A stretch of DNA of 64,000 bases from Gordonia malaquae NBRC 108250 (GTDB lineage Bacteria; Actinomycetota; Actinomycetes; Mycobacteriales; Mycobacteriaceae), in the NCBI RefSeq assembly GCF_000344135.1, contig NZ_BAOP01000010.1, forward strand, positions 113,692 to 177,691, read 5' to 3'. Both the position numbers and the translations under genes were made by a program. This document shows, in pieces, positions 13,149 through 22,351 of the stretch; the stretch's first letter is position 1, and each line of letters begins with the position of its first letter. Below the pieces are notes generated by a model that was not told where the DNA came from, searched no databases, and saw nothing but the letters and a program-made list of their open reading frames with translations.

Positions 13149-14078
13149 GTGTCGACCAACGAGGAGCGTCGCGAAGCCGCCCGCCAGAAGCTGGAGGACC
13201 GGCTGGCCCGCGAGCGACAGGCCGCGAAGAAGCGCAAGCTGTCGATGCTGGCCGCCGCAGGCGTCGCCGTCGTGGCGATCGCCGCCGTCGGAGGCTACTT
13301 CTGGTACCGGAACTGGGACGACAAGCGTCACACGACCTGTGACTACACCGCTGCCCCGGTCGACTTCGCGAAGACGATCAAGGCTGTCGAGACCCAGCTC
13401 GCTACGGCGCCCGCCGAGCAGAAGGCACAGGGCGAAGCGTTCCTCAAAGAACTTCGAGACGGCGAAGCCAAGCAGAGGACGTCGCCTATGCCAGACGGTC
13501 GGACCCTCAACACTGGAACCCTCGACCTGACGTTGGCCACCAACCTCGGCAACGTTCCCATCACGCTTGACCGTTCACTCGCCGCGTGCAACGTGAACGC
13601 AGTCCAGTCGCTGGCGTCGAACGGCTTCTACGACGGCACACAGTGCCATCGGCTCACCAACTCCGCGAACCTGTCCGTCCTCCAGTGCGGTGACCCGACG
13701 CTCACCGGCATGGGCGGCCCTGGCTGGAACACGCCGGACGAGGACCCCACCGGTTTGAAGGAGGTGCCGATCGATCCCCAGATGGCGGCGATGGGCATGA
13801 GCCAGCAGACCGTGATCTACCCCCGTGGCACCATTGCGATAGCCAACAGCAACAGCGCAGAGCAGGGACGCGCCAACACCGGCAGTGCCCAGTTCTTCAT
13901 CGTCACCAAAGATTCGACTCTGACGCCGACACTGGCCGTCGTCGGTCATGTGGATGACGCCGGAATGAAGATCATCGACCAGGTCGCCAAGGGCGGCATC
14001 GTGCCGACCGCGACAGGCAGCGCGGAGGACGGTACTCCCAAGCTTCCGTTGCAGATCAAGACGGCGTCAGTCGCCTGA
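13149..14078 (+). CDS. Cyclophilin-type peptidyl-prolyl cis-trans isomerase, membrane-anchored
   Basis: A 309-residue protein starting at a GTG preceded by AGGAGG. A charged cytoplasmic N-terminus rich in Arg/Lys/Glu (about residues 5-32) is followed by one membrane span (LSMLAAAGVAVVAIAAVGGYFWY), a linker, and an extracytoplasmic cyclophilin domain (about residues 115-305) with GTIAIANS, NTGSAQFFIV and VVGHVDDAG. It corresponds to Rv2582 (annotated ppiB in M. tuberculosis), located between the MBL/hisS pair and relA. It is divergent from the MBL hydrolase gene and ends at a strong bidirectional hairpin shared with relA. Confidence 0.9.
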   Translation: MSTNEERREAARQKLEDRLARERQAAKKRKLSMLAAAGVAVVAIAAVGGYFWYRNWDDKRHTTCDYTAAPVDFAKTIKAVETQLATAPAEQKAQGEAFLKELRDGEAKQRTSPMPDGRTLNTGTLDLTLATNLGNVPITLDRSLAACNVNAVQSLASNGFYDGTQCHRLTNSANLSVLQCGDPTLTGMGGPGWNTPDEDPTGLKEVPIDPQMAAMGMSQQTVIYPRGTIAIANSNSAEQGRANTGSAQFFIVTKDSTLTPTLAVVGHVDDAGMKIIDQVAKGGIVPTATGSAEDGTPKLPLQIKTASVA

Positions 14079-14087
14079 TCCGACACC

Positions 14088-14131
14088 ACGAACGGCCCGA
14101 CCCCGAAAGTTCTCGGGGTCGGGCCGTTCGT
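14088..14131. terminator. Bidirectional hairpin terminator between the cyclophilin gene and relA
   Basis: A perfect stem of about 19 bp (ACGAACGGCCCGACCCCGA and its complement) with a 6-nt loop lies 10 bp after the cyclophilin stop and 20 bp before the relA stop. The two genes are convergent. Confidence 0.88.
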
Positions 14132-14151
14132 CGTCTGACGACTGAGTACGG

Positions 14152-16455
14152 TCAGGCCGCCGAGGTCACCCGGTAGACGTCGTAGACGCCTTCCACATTG
14201 CGAACCACGTTCAGCACGTGACCGAGGTGCTTCGGATCGCCCATCTCGAACGTGAAACGGCTGACCGCGACGCGGTCGCGGCTGGTGGTCAGCGACGCCG
14301 AGAGCAGATTCACGCGTTCGTCGGCCAGCACGCGGGTCACGTCCGACAGCAGGCGGTGACGATCGAGCGCCTCCACCTGGATAGCGACGAGGAAGACCGC
14401 GGTACTGTTCGGCGCCCACGACACCTCGTGGAGCCGTTCGGGTTGCGACCGCAGTTCGTCCGCGTTGGTGCAGTCGGACCGGTGCACACTCACACCGCCG
14501 CCTCGCGTGATGAACCCGATGATCTCGTCGCCGGGCACCGGGGTGCAGCATTTGGCGAGCTTCACCATGACGTTGTCGATGCCCTCGACGACCACTCCGC
14601 TGTCGCCGCCCTGACGTGATCTCCCGCTCTGGGTGGACGGGGTGGCGCGGTTCGCGATCTCTTCCTCGGCCGCCTCGACCCCGCCGAGGAGTGCGACGAG
14701 CCGGTGGACCATGCGCCCGGCGGGTACGTGCCCCTCGCCGACCGCCGAGTACAGCGCGTCGACGTCGGCGAAACCGAACTCCTTCGCCACCGCGGTCACC
14801 GATTCGGCCGACAGGAGGCGATGCAGCGGGAGCCCACCGCGCCGGACCTCCTTGACGATGGCCTCCTTGCCCGCCTCCAACGCCTCCTCGCGGCGTTCCT
14901 TGGCGAACCACTGCCGGATCTTGGCCTTCGCCCGCGGCGAGACGACGAAGTTCTGCCAGTCCTTGCTCGGTCCGGCGTTCTCGGCCTTCGATGTGAAGAC
15001 CTCGATCACCTCACCGTTCTCCAACGGTCGTTCCAACGCCACGAGGCGACCGTTCACCCGGGCTCCGATGCACCGGTGCCCGACTTCGGTGTGCACGGCG
15101 TACGCGAAGTCGACAGGCGTCGAACCGGCGGGCAGGGTGATGACGTCGCCCTTCGGGGTGAAGACGAAGATCTCCTTGACGGCGAGGTCATAGCGCAGGG
15201 ACTCGAGGAACTCCCCCGGGTCGGCGGCTTCCCGCTGCCAGTCCAGGAGCTGGCGCATCCACGCCATGTCGTCGACCTCGGCGACATCAGTCGCCTTGCG
15301 TCCCTTCCCTTTTCGCCCTTCCTTGTACCGCCAGTGCGCGGCGATGCCGAACTCGGCGGTCCGGTGCATCTCCACTGTCCGGATCTGGATCTCGAGTGGT
15401 TTTCCCTCGGGGCCGATCACCGTCGTGTGCAGCGACTGGTAGACGCCGAAGCTCGGCTGCGCGATGTAGTCCTTGAATCGGCCCGCCATCGGCTGCCACA
15501 GGGAGTGCACCACGCCGATCGCCGCGTAGCAGTCGCGCACTTCGTCGCACAGGACTCGCATCCCGACCAGATCGTGGATGTCGTCGAAGTCTTTCCCCCG
15601 CACGATCATCTTCTGGTAGATCGACCAGTAGTGCTTGGGACGTCCCTCGACGGTCGCTTCGATGTGCGCCCCGCCGAGTGCGTTGTTCAGATCGCTCCGC
15701 ACCCGCGCGAGGTACGTGTCCCGACTCGGCGCCCGGTCGGCGACGAGGCGAACGATCTCCTCGTACTTCTTGGGGTGCAGGATCGCGAACGAGAGGTCTT
15801 CGAGCTCCCATTTCACAGTCGCCATGCCGAGTCGGTGGGCTAGAGGAGCGATCACTTCGAGCGTCTCTCGAGCCTTGCGCGCCTGCTTCTCCGGCGGCAA
15901 GAAACGCATGGTGCGCATGTTGTGGAGGCGGTCCGCCACCTTGATCACGAGGACGCGCGGGTCCCGAGCCATGGCGATGATCATCTTGCGGATCGTCTCG
16001 CCCTCGGCCGCGCTGCCGAGCGCCACCTTGTCGAGTTTGGTGACACCGTCGACGAGATGTGCCACCTCGGCGCCGAAGTCCTTCTCGAGTTCTTCGAGCG
16101 AGTAGCCGGTGTCTTCGACGGTGTCGTGCAACAGCGCAGCTACCAGCGTCGTCGTGTCCATTCCGAGGTCCGCGAGGATTGTCGCGACTGCGAGCGGATG
16201 GGTGATGTACGGGTCGCCCGACTTGCGGAACTGTCCGGTGTGACGCTGTTCGGCGACGTCGTACGCCTGCTGCAAGACTGTGACGTCGGCTTTCGGATAC
16301 ACACCCCGGTGCAACGTGACGAGCGGTTCGAGCACTGCCGCGACGCCGCCGCGTGGCGGAGCCGTCATGCGCCGCGCCAATCGGGCCCGTACCCTGCGAG
16401 AACTCAACGGTGCAGCGATGTCATCACTGCGTCGCGCGGCATCCGGTTCGCTCAT
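14152..16455 (-). CDS. rel: Bifunctional (p)ppGpp synthetase/hydrolase RelA/SpoT (Rel)
   Basis: A 767-residue stringent-response enzyme that makes and degrades (p)ppGpp. In order: HD hydrolase domain with [20 protein letters not shown] and [12 protein letters not shown] (about residues 90-125) and RLHNMRTM; synthetase domain with [13 protein letters not shown] (about residue 355); TGS domain ([19 protein letters not shown], about residue 430); zinc-finger/helical region with [13 protein letters not shown] (about residue 625); and a C-terminal ACT domain. Both catalytic halves look intact, as expected for the single long Rel of actinobacteria (Rv2583c). Confidence 0.96.
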   Translation of the reverse strand: MSEPDAARRSDDIAAPLSSRRVRARLARRMTAPPRGGVAAVLEPLVTLHRGVYPKADVTVLQQAYDVAEQRHTGQFRKSGDPYITHPLAVATILADLGMDTTTLVAALLHDTVEDTGYSLEELEKDFGAEVAHLVDGVTKLDKVALGSAAEGETIRKMIIAMARDPRVLVIKVADRLHNMRTMRFLPPEKQARKARETLEVIAPLAHRLGMATVKWELEDLSFAILHPKKYEEIVRLVADRAPSRDTYLARVRSDLNNALGGAHIEATVEGRPKHYWSIYQKMIVRGKDFDDIHDLVGMRVLCDEVRDCYAAIGVVHSLWQPMAGRFKDYIAQPSFGVYQSLHTTVIGPEGKPLEIQIRTVEMHRTAEFGIAAHWRYKEGRKGKGRKATDVAEVDDMAWMRQLLDWQREAADPGEFLESLRYDLAVKEIFVFTPKGDVITLPAGSTPVDFAYAVHTEVGHRCIGARVNGRLVALERPLENGEVIEVFTSKAENAGPSKDWQNFVVSPRAKAKIRQWFAKERREEALEAGKEAIVKEVRRGGLPLHRLLSAESVTAVAKEFGFADVDALYSAVGEGHVPAGRMVHRLVALLGGVEAAEEEIANRATPSTQSGRSRQGGDSGVVVEGIDNVMVKLAKCCTPVPGDEIIGFITRGGGVSVHRSDCTNADELRSQPERLHEVSWAPNSTAVFLVAIQVEALDRHRLLSDVTRVLADERVNLLSASLTTSRDRVAVSRFTFEMGDPKHLGHVLNVVRNVEGVYDVYRVTSAA

Positions 16456-16535
16456 GGCCCGAGTTTATGGCATCACCGCGTCGGTGCGGTCGGACTGGGG
16501 TTCTCTCGGGTGTTGCGCGTGAGCGAACGCCGGGT

Positions 16536-17087
16536 TCAACCCGTGCAGAGCGTGTGAACTCGAACGGGTGCCGCTGCGGTGATGACATCGCGTCCGGGGA
16601 ACCCGTCGAGCTCCATGACGACGGCGACATCGGTCACTTCTGCGCCGACTTCAGCAAGAAGTGCAAGCGTCGCGGCAATCGTCCCACCGGTGGCGAGGAC
16701 GTCGTCGACAACGGCCACACGACGGCCGTGGAAGTCGATTCCGGAGGCCGGGATCTCCAACCTCGCCGACCCGTACTCGAGGGCGTAGTCGACGCCGATC
16801 ACCGGCGGCGGGAGTTTGCCGCCCTTGCGGACGGCCACCACGCCGATCCCGAGGCGATGCGCGATCGCGCCGCCGAGCAGGAACCCGCGTGCGTCGATGC
16901 CCGCGATCAGGTCCGCGCCTGCACACGCGTCGGCGAGCGCCGCGGTGAGCGCGTCGAGCCCGTCGGCCGCAGCAAGGACCGGGGTGAGGTCTTTGAACGC
17001 GACACCCGGCTCGGGGAAATCCGGCACCAGACGTGCGTGCGTCTCGATCGCGATGCGTGCACGGTCCAGATGGACGGCGGTGGTCAT
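16536..17087 (-). CDS. apt: Adenine phosphoribosyltransferase
   Basis: Salvages adenine with PRPP to give AMP. A 183-residue type I PRTase with the early segment VPDFPEPGVAFKDLTPVL, substrate loop GIDARGFLLG, and PRPP-binding motif VAVVDDVLATGGTIAA. The start is the ATG at 17087, overlapping the stop of the upstream lipoprotein gene as TGATG. The position between rel and the substrate-binding protein is the mycobacterial one (Rv2584c). Confidence 0.95.
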   Translation of the reverse strand: MTTAVHLDRARIAIETHARLVPDFPEPGVAFKDLTPVLAAADGLDALTAALADACAGADLIAGIDARGFLLGGAIAHRLGIGVVAVRKGGKLPPPVIGVDYALEYGSARLEIPASGIDFHGRRVAVVDDVLATGGTIAATLALLAEVGAEVTDVAVVMELDGFPGRDVITAAAPVRVHTLCTG

Positions 17088-18778
17088 CAGGCTCCTCCCC
17101 AACGGTCCATGTTCCAGCCGGTGCCCGACCGGCCGAGTCCGACGACGACATTGCTGACGCCGGACGATTCGCGTCCCCGCACTGTTCCGAACAGCGGGAT
17201 CGACGGGAGTTGGTCCCATGCCGCCGTCTCAATGGACCGCAGCAGCGGAAGTCGACCACTGTCACTGCTCGTCGCGACGAGCTCGTTGATCGACGTGCGG
17301 ACGGTCCCGTCCCGGAATCCGGACAGGTTCAGCGGATCGCCCGGGTACAGGGCGAACACCGCGGGCACACCGCTCGTGGTGCCCGATGCGGCGAACGTGT
17401 CGCCGGACAGGATCACGGCGTCGACCGTCGAGCCGAGCGACGAGACGGAGAAGTCGGGCGACGAGGCGTCGCGCACGGTGATCCCGGCTTTCACACACGA
17501 CTGGGCGATCGTGTCGACGATCGCCTTGTCGACCGTCGATCCCGCCGGGTAGCCGATGCGGATGACGGGCTTGGCACGACGACCGTTGGCGTCGACGGGT
17601 CGCTGCTCCAGAAGACCGCGCGCTCGCGCGACGTCCGACCGCGGGTACCGCCTGCCGAACTGCGCGTTGAGGGACGGCCCGAGGGTGTCCGCGGGCGCGG
17701 CGCTCCGCAGGTTCCAGACGAGCCCGTTCGATCCGTGAGCACGGGCCAATTGGTTTCGCGGCATGCACGACGCGAGCGCACGGCGCACCAGGATGTCGGA
17801 AGCGACGCCGGTCCGGGCGAAGACGAGATTCGTCACCGACACCGGCGCGATGTCGCGCGCGGAGCCCCGGTCCGTGATCGGGGTCTCACGACCGGCGAGG
17901 GCGTCGGATGCGGACAGGTCGCCCGAGTCGACGACCTCGACACGTCCGTCGGCCAGCGCGGCCGCGCCGTCGGTGCCGCGAGGCCAGACTGTCACGTCGC
18001 CCAGCGCGGGCTTCCTGCCCCACCACTTGTCGTTGGCCACCAGACGCAGGCCTTTGCCAGTGGTGTACGACTCCAGGCGGTACGGGCCCGACGAGAGGAT
18101 CGTCGTCGGGTCGATCTCACCGCCCGGCTTCAATCCGAAGCCGGTGTTCCACGCGGTCGCGATCTTCGCCAACGCCTTGGAGTCCTTGCGGTTGATCGCG
18201 CCGACGACATCGGGTACCCCGGCAAGGCGTCCGACGACGTGGGCCGGCAGCAGGGAACCTGCACCGAACAGACTCGACCAGTCGCCGAAGGTGAATCCGG
18301 AGGCGAAGGTGACTGTCGCGGTGCGAGCGCCGGGCTTGCAGTCGACCTTGTCGATGTTCCGGTAACCGGCGTTGGTGGACGCGTCGAAGCCCTTCACCTT
18401 GCCGCCCATCGCTGTCGCAGCGAGCAGAAGGTCGTCGCACGACATCGCGTGCCCGTCGGAGTAGACGGCACCGTCGGTGAACTCGTAGCGGACCGTGAGG
18501 GGCGTCGACTCCTGAACGGTGGCGGTGCCGACGTCCCGGTCGGCCACCGTCTGGCCCTGGGGCCCGACGTAGGAGAATCCGGGCAGCACGCGGGTGAGCG
18601 CCATCAGCGCACCGTCCGCGTAGCCGTCCCTGGTGTTCACGTTGAGGCTGCGGACGCGTGCGTCGACGAGATAGTCGACGCTCGACTGCTCGTCGTCGCC
18701 GCATGCCACGAGAAGAGATCCCGCGGCCGCGAGGGTCGCAGTGAGCGCTGCGACCCGGCGCAGCCGCGGGCCGATCAT
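17087..18778 (-). CDS. ABC-type substrate-binding lipoprotein, family 5 (Rv2585c-like)
   Basis: A 563-residue protein with a lipoprotein signal: basic N-terminus, hydrophobic stretch LTATLAAAGSLLVAC and lipobox LVAC (Cys about residue 26). The rest has the fold pattern of peptide/nickel-type solute-binding proteins (YEFTDGAVYSDGHAMSCDDLLLA, SGPYRLESYTTGKGLRLVAND, VTNLVFART). No permease or ATPase genes are adjacent; instead it lies between apt and secF with overlapping stops and starts, as in M. tuberculosis. The substrate cannot be told. Confidence 0.85.
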   Translation of the reverse strand: MIGPRLRRVAALTATLAAAGSLLVACGDDEQSSVDYLVDARVRSLNVNTRDGYADGALMALTRVLPGFSYVGPQGQTVADRDVGTATVQESTPLTVRYEFTDGAVYSDGHAMSCDDLLLAATAMGGKVKGFDASTNAGYRNIDKVDCKPGARTATVTFASGFTFGDWSSLFGAGSLLPAHVVGRLAGVPDVVGAINRKDSKALAKIATAWNTGFGLKPGGEIDPTTILSSGPYRLESYTTGKGLRLVANDKWWGRKPALGDVTVWPRGTDGAAALADGRVEVVDSGDLSASDALAGRETPITDRGSARDIAPVSVTNLVFARTGVASDILVRRALASCMPRNQLARAHGSNGLVWNLRSAAPADTLGPSLNAQFGRRYPRSDVARARGLLEQRPVDANGRRAKPVIRIGYPAGSTVDKAIVDTIAQSCVKAGITVRDASSPDFSVSSLGSTVDAVILSGDTFAASGTTSGVPAVFALYPGDPLNLSGFRDGTVRTSINELVATSSDSGRLPLLRSIETAAWDQLPSIPLFGTVRGRESSGVSNVVVGLGRSGTGWNMDRWGGA

Positions 18779-19833
18779 GCCGCTGCCCGTTCCCGTCGGG
18801 CGATGACCTTCGCGGTGTGCCGCTTCACGTCCTCACGCATCTCCTTCAGCGTCACCAACAGCGGCGATGCGAGGAAGATCGACGAGTACGTGCCGACGAC
18901 GACACCCACGAGCTGGATCAGGGCGAGGTCCTTGAGCGTGCCGACACCGAGCATCCAGACCGCGATGACGATCAGGGCGATGATCGGGAGCACCGAGATC
19001 ACCGTGGTGTTGATCGACCGCATGAACGTCTGGTTGACCGCCAGGTTGGTCTGCTCGGAGTAAGTACGGCGCGACGACGCGAACACCGATCTGGTGTTCT
19101 CCTCCACCTTGTCGAAGACGACCACGGTGTCGTAGACCGAGAAGCCGAGGATCGTCAGCAGGCCGATGACGGTCGCCGGGGTCACCTCCCAGCCGACGAT
19201 CGAGTAGACACCCGCGGTGGCGACGACGTCGAACAGGAGCGACACCAGGGCCGCCGCCGACATCTCCCGGTCGAAGCGAATCGCGATGTAGATGAACACG
19301 GCGACGAGGAACACGATCAGCGCGATGACCATCTTGCGGGTGATCTCGGCGCCCCACGTGGAGCTGACGTCGGAACTGCTCACATCGGACTGATTGATCT
19401 TGAACGTGGACGCGAGACCTTCGGTCAGCTTCGCCGCGTCTTCGTGCGACAGCGTCTCGGTCCGCACCTGAATGGTGGCGGCCTCACCGGTGCCCGCCTT
19501 CTGCACCGACTCCGGATCGTGTCCGAGCGCGGCGGTGAAGGCCTCGCTGACCGACGACGTCGTGACGGTGTCCGACGCTGGGATCGACACCTGGGTTCCG
19601 CCTTCGAAGTCGATGCCGGGGGTGAATCCGCGGAAGATCATCGACAGGACGCAGATCACCATGATCACGGCGGAGATCACGTACAAGCGTCGGCGCGACC
19701 GTGGTCCGACGACGTCGAACGCGCCGGTGCCCGAGTAGAGGCGGGAGAAGAACGACGTGTTCTTGGCGGCGACGTAATCGTCGTCCGACCATTCAGTCGT
19801 CGGCTTCTCTGCAGTGGTCTCGTTGGAACTCAC
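18775..19833 (-). CDS. secF: Protein translocase subunit SecF
   Basis: A 352-residue integral membrane protein that works with SecD to drive late steps of Sec export using the proton gradient. One N-terminal span (LYVISAVIMVICVLSMIF) leads to the periplasmic domain with the family motif GIDFEGGTQ (about residue 75), then five C-terminal spans including LLTILGFSVYDTVVVFD (about residues 212-228). The start is GTG at 19833, inside the secD stop (TAGTG); the 3' end overlaps the lipoprotein gene by 4 nt. Confidence 0.95.
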   Translation of the reverse strand: MSSNETTAEKPTTEWSDDDYVAAKNTSFFSRLYSGTGAFDVVGPRSRRRLYVISAVIMVICVLSMIFRGFTPGIDFEGGTQVSIPASDTVTTSSVSEAFTAALGHDPESVQKAGTGEAATIQVRTETLSHEDAAKLTEGLASTFKINQSDVSSSDVSSTWGAEITRKMVIALIVFLVAVFIYIAIRFDREMSAAALVSLLFDVVATAGVYSIVGWEVTPATVIGLLTILGFSVYDTVVVFDKVEENTRSVFASSRRTYSEQTNLAVNQTFMRSINTTVISVLPIIALIVIAVWMLGVGTLKDLALIQLVGVVVGTYSSIFLASPLLVTLKEMREDVKRHTAKVIARRERAAA

Positions 19834-21440
19834 TACGACTCCTCCCCTTCGGTGGCCGCTGCCTTCTTCGCACGCGCGGCGGCGGCGCGGCGCTTGCGCG
19901 CGACGTCGGACACGGCGCCGAGGCCGTTGATGCTCGGCCGTGACAGGAATTCGGTCCGGCTCGCCATCACGACCAGCGGGTGCGTGACGAGGAAGACGAT
20001 CACAACGTCGATGATCGTCGTCAGGCCGAGCGTGAACGCGAAGCCCTTGACCTGGCCGACGGCGAGAACGTAGATGATCACGGCGGCGAGGAAGCTGACG
20101 GCGTTACCGGTCCAGACGGTACGACGTGCGCTCTGCCAACCGCGGGTGACGGCGGATCGGAACGATCTGCCCTCCCTCATCTCGTCCTTTATTCGTTCGA
20201 AGTAGACGACGAACGAGTCGGCTGTCATACCGATGCCGATGACAAGGCCTGCGATGCCGGAGAGGTCGAGGGTGAACCCGATCCACCGACCGAGGAGCAC
20301 GATCAGGCCGTACACCATCGCTGAGGCGAGGAGCAGCGACAGGAACGTGAGGAAGCCCAGCATCCGGTAGTAGGCGAGCGCGTAGATCAGCACCGCGAGC
20401 AGACCCACACCGCCTGCGATGAGACCGGCGCGCAACGACGTGAGACCGAGTGTGGCCGACACCGTCTGGGCGTCCGACATCGAGAACGACAGCGGGAGCG
20501 AACCGTACTTGAGCGCGTTGGCGAGATCGATGGTCTCGGACTGTGTGAAGCTGCCGCTGATCTCGGTGGTGCCGATGATGGCGCCGTTGATCGTCGCTGC
20601 GCTCACAACTCGGGTGTCGAGCACCGTCGCGGTGGTCTTGCCGACGTTCTTCGACGTGTAGTCGACCCAGGTCTGCTTGCCTTCGCCGCGGTAGTCCACG
20701 GACACGACCCATTGGCCTGCCTGGTTCTGCTGCGACTTGGCGTCGGCGACATCGGTGCCGCGGATGATCATCGGCGCCAGCAGGTACACCTGGCCGTCGT
20801 CCTGACCACAGGCGACGAGGTACTGGTCGGGCTTGTCGTAGCCGACCAGCGGATCACTCACGTTCGGTGCGCAGTTGACCTTGGACATCTCGGCCTGCAG
20901 GCGGGCGAGTTCCTTCTGGTCGGCGTTCGCCGGAGCCTGGCGCGCGGCGCGGGCATCGGCGATCGCCTTCTTCTGCTCGTCCGCCGTCATGTCGGCGGGC
21001 TTCTTCGCGTTCGGGTCCGCCTTCTGCGCTACCGCAGGCTGGCTCGTGATGACCGGGCGAATGAACAACTGAGCTGTCTGCGCGAGGGTGCGCGCCTGCT
21101 TGCCGTCCTCACCGGGAACGGTGATGACGAGCGTGTTGCCGTTCACGACCACCTCGGAGCCGCCGACGCCGAGGCCGTCGACGCGCTGCTGGATGATCTG
21201 GCGTGCGTCGTCGAGCTGCGCCCGGGTCGGGTCGGCGCCCTGGTCGGTGCGCGCGGTCAGAACGACGCGCGTTCCGCCCTGCAGGTCGATGCCCAGCTTG
21301 GGCTCGGCCTTTCCGCTACCGGTGGCGAAGATCAGCGCATAGATCGCACCGAGAACGGCGAGAAACGCCAGGAGAGGCACCCACGGAGGTGTCTCTCGCT
21401 GCGCGTTGCGTCGCGCAGTGAGTGGATTGTTGCTGGTCAC
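19833..21440 (-). CDS. secD: Protein translocase subunit SecD
   Basis: A 535-residue partner of SecF. The N-terminal span is followed by KLGIDLQGGTRVVL (P1 base), a long periplasmic head/base region with an actinobacterial Ala/Lys/Gln-rich insertion (about residues 140-190), the segment VVSAATINGAIIGTTEISG (about residues 282-300), and the C-terminal RND-type membrane core (LSGIAGLVIGIGMTADSFVV). The head is clearly copied in the lipoprotein at 26161-26895. It starts at GTG 21440, 11 nt after yajC. Confidence 0.96.
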   Translation of the reverse strand: MTSNNPLTARRNAQRETPPWVPLLAFLAVLGAIYALIFATGSGKAEPKLGIDLQGGTRVVLTARTDQGADPTRAQLDDARQIIQQRVDGLGVGGSEVVVNGNTLVITVPGEDGKQARTLAQTAQLFIRPVITSQPAVAQKADPNAKKPADMTADEQKKAIADARAARQAPANADQKELARLQAEMSKVNCAPNVSDPLVGYDKPDQYLVACGQDDGQVYLLAPMIIRGTDVADAKSQQNQAGQWVVSVDYRGEGKQTWVDYTSKNVGKTTATVLDTRVVSAATINGAIIGTTEISGSFTQSETIDLANALKYGSLPLSFSMSDAQTVSATLGLTSLRAGLIAGGVGLLAVLIYALAYYRMLGFLTFLSLLLASAMVYGLIVLLGRWIGFTLDLSGIAGLVIGIGMTADSFVVYFERIKDEMREGRSFRSAVTRGWQSARRTVWTGNAVSFLAAVIIYVLAVGQVKGFAFTLGLTTIIDVVIVFLVTHPLVVMASRTEFLSRPSINGLGAVSDVARKRRAAAARAKKAAATEGEES

Positions 21441-21451
21441 GTCTGAAAAGC

Positions 21452-21844
21452 CTACTTCTCTTCGGGCTTGTCGCCGGACTCGTCGTCGGTCTTCTTGGTC
21501 AATTTGTCGAGCGCGGCCGGGCTGTCGGGAACCTCGATGGAATCGTCGTCGTCAGCATCTGACGTATCGGTCGCGTCCTCGTCGGCGGTGATGACCTCAC
21601 GAATCGCGAGGCGGTTCCACTCGGTGACCACACCGGGAGCGATCTCGATCGTCACGACTTCCTCGCCCGACGGATCGACGACGGTGCCGAACAGGCCGGA
21701 GTGAAGCTGCACACGTGAACCGGGCACCACTGACGACTGCATCTCGGTGGCCGCGGCGGCCCGCTTCTTCTGGTTCCTGATGCTCATGAACATGAACACG
21801 GCCATCGCCGCCAGCATCAACGGGATGATCAAGTTTGAAGGCAT
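21452..21844 (-). CDS. yajC: Preprotein translocase subunit YajC
   Basis: A 130-residue small membrane accessory of SecDF. One N-terminal span (LIIPLMLAAMAVFMFMS) is followed by IRNQKKRAAAATEMQ, the conserved VVPGSRVQLHSGLFGTVVD region and a long acidic C-terminal tail. It is the first gene of the yajC-secD-secF-lipoprotein-apt operon. Upstream lies an accessory block rather than the genes found there in M. tuberculosis. Confidence 0.93.
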   Translation of the reverse strand: MPSNLIIPLMLAAMAVFMFMSIRNQKKRAAAATEMQSSVVPGSRVQLHSGLFGTVVDPSGEEVVTIEIAPGVVTEWNRLAIREVITADEDATDTSDADDDDSIEVPDSPAALDKLTKKTDDESGDKPEEK

Positions 21845-21918
21845 AGCCTCCAGTGTGCCAGGCCGCCGGCTCCGCGCTGGACTCCAGGTGCCCGAGCATC
21901 ACCCGTTCGCGCCGCCGG

Positions 21919-22239
21919 TCACCATTCGTCGAGAGTGGTGTACCCGTCCTGGACCGCCCGCGCGAACAACGCCGACTTCGTCGTCGCGTCCCGACCGACG
22001 GCCGAATACTTGGCACGGATTCGCACAATGTGCGTGCTGACGGTCGCCGGACTGATGAACAGTTTCGCCGCGGCAGCCTCTTTGGACCCGAGACGCAGCC
22101 ACGTGGTGAGCACTTCCACTTCGCGCGCTGACAACAGAGGCCGGCGAGACGGCGTGGCTGGTACGTGATGAGTTCCGTCGAACACGTGTCTCTCCTCGAG
22201 GACCGGCGGATGCACTCCGCAGTTCGGATGAATTCTCAT
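21919..22239 (-). CDS. Small LuxR/GerE-type HTH regulator
   Basis: A 106-residue protein that is essentially only a LuxR-type DNA-binding domain: LLSAREVEVLTTWLRLGSKEAA, then the recognition helix FISPATVSTHIVRIRAKY (about residues 61-78). No receiver or ligand domain precedes it. It is a clear paralogue of the regulator at 33574-34041; both share REVEVL-TWL, V-TH--RIRAKY and a C-terminal TTK-AL-ARA-QD. It is divergent from the large STAND ATPase with 112 bp between the starts, so it is a candidate regulator of it. The ATG at 22239 has a weak ribosome site; a GTG near 22185 is an alternative. Confidence 0.8.
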   Translation of the reverse strand: MRIHPNCGVHPPVLEERHVFDGTHHVPATPSRRPLLSAREVEVLTTWLRLGSKEAAAAKLFISPATVSTHIVRIRAKYSAVGRDATTKSALFARAVQDGYTTLDEW

Positions 22240-22351
22240 CGTGGCCCTCGGTAGACCCGTCGGACGCGTGCGACGATTGCCTGACCGTAAGTCGATACAG
22301 ATTCCGATACGCCGACCTGGGCGTATGGCTCAGACAGAAGGAACTCGCCCG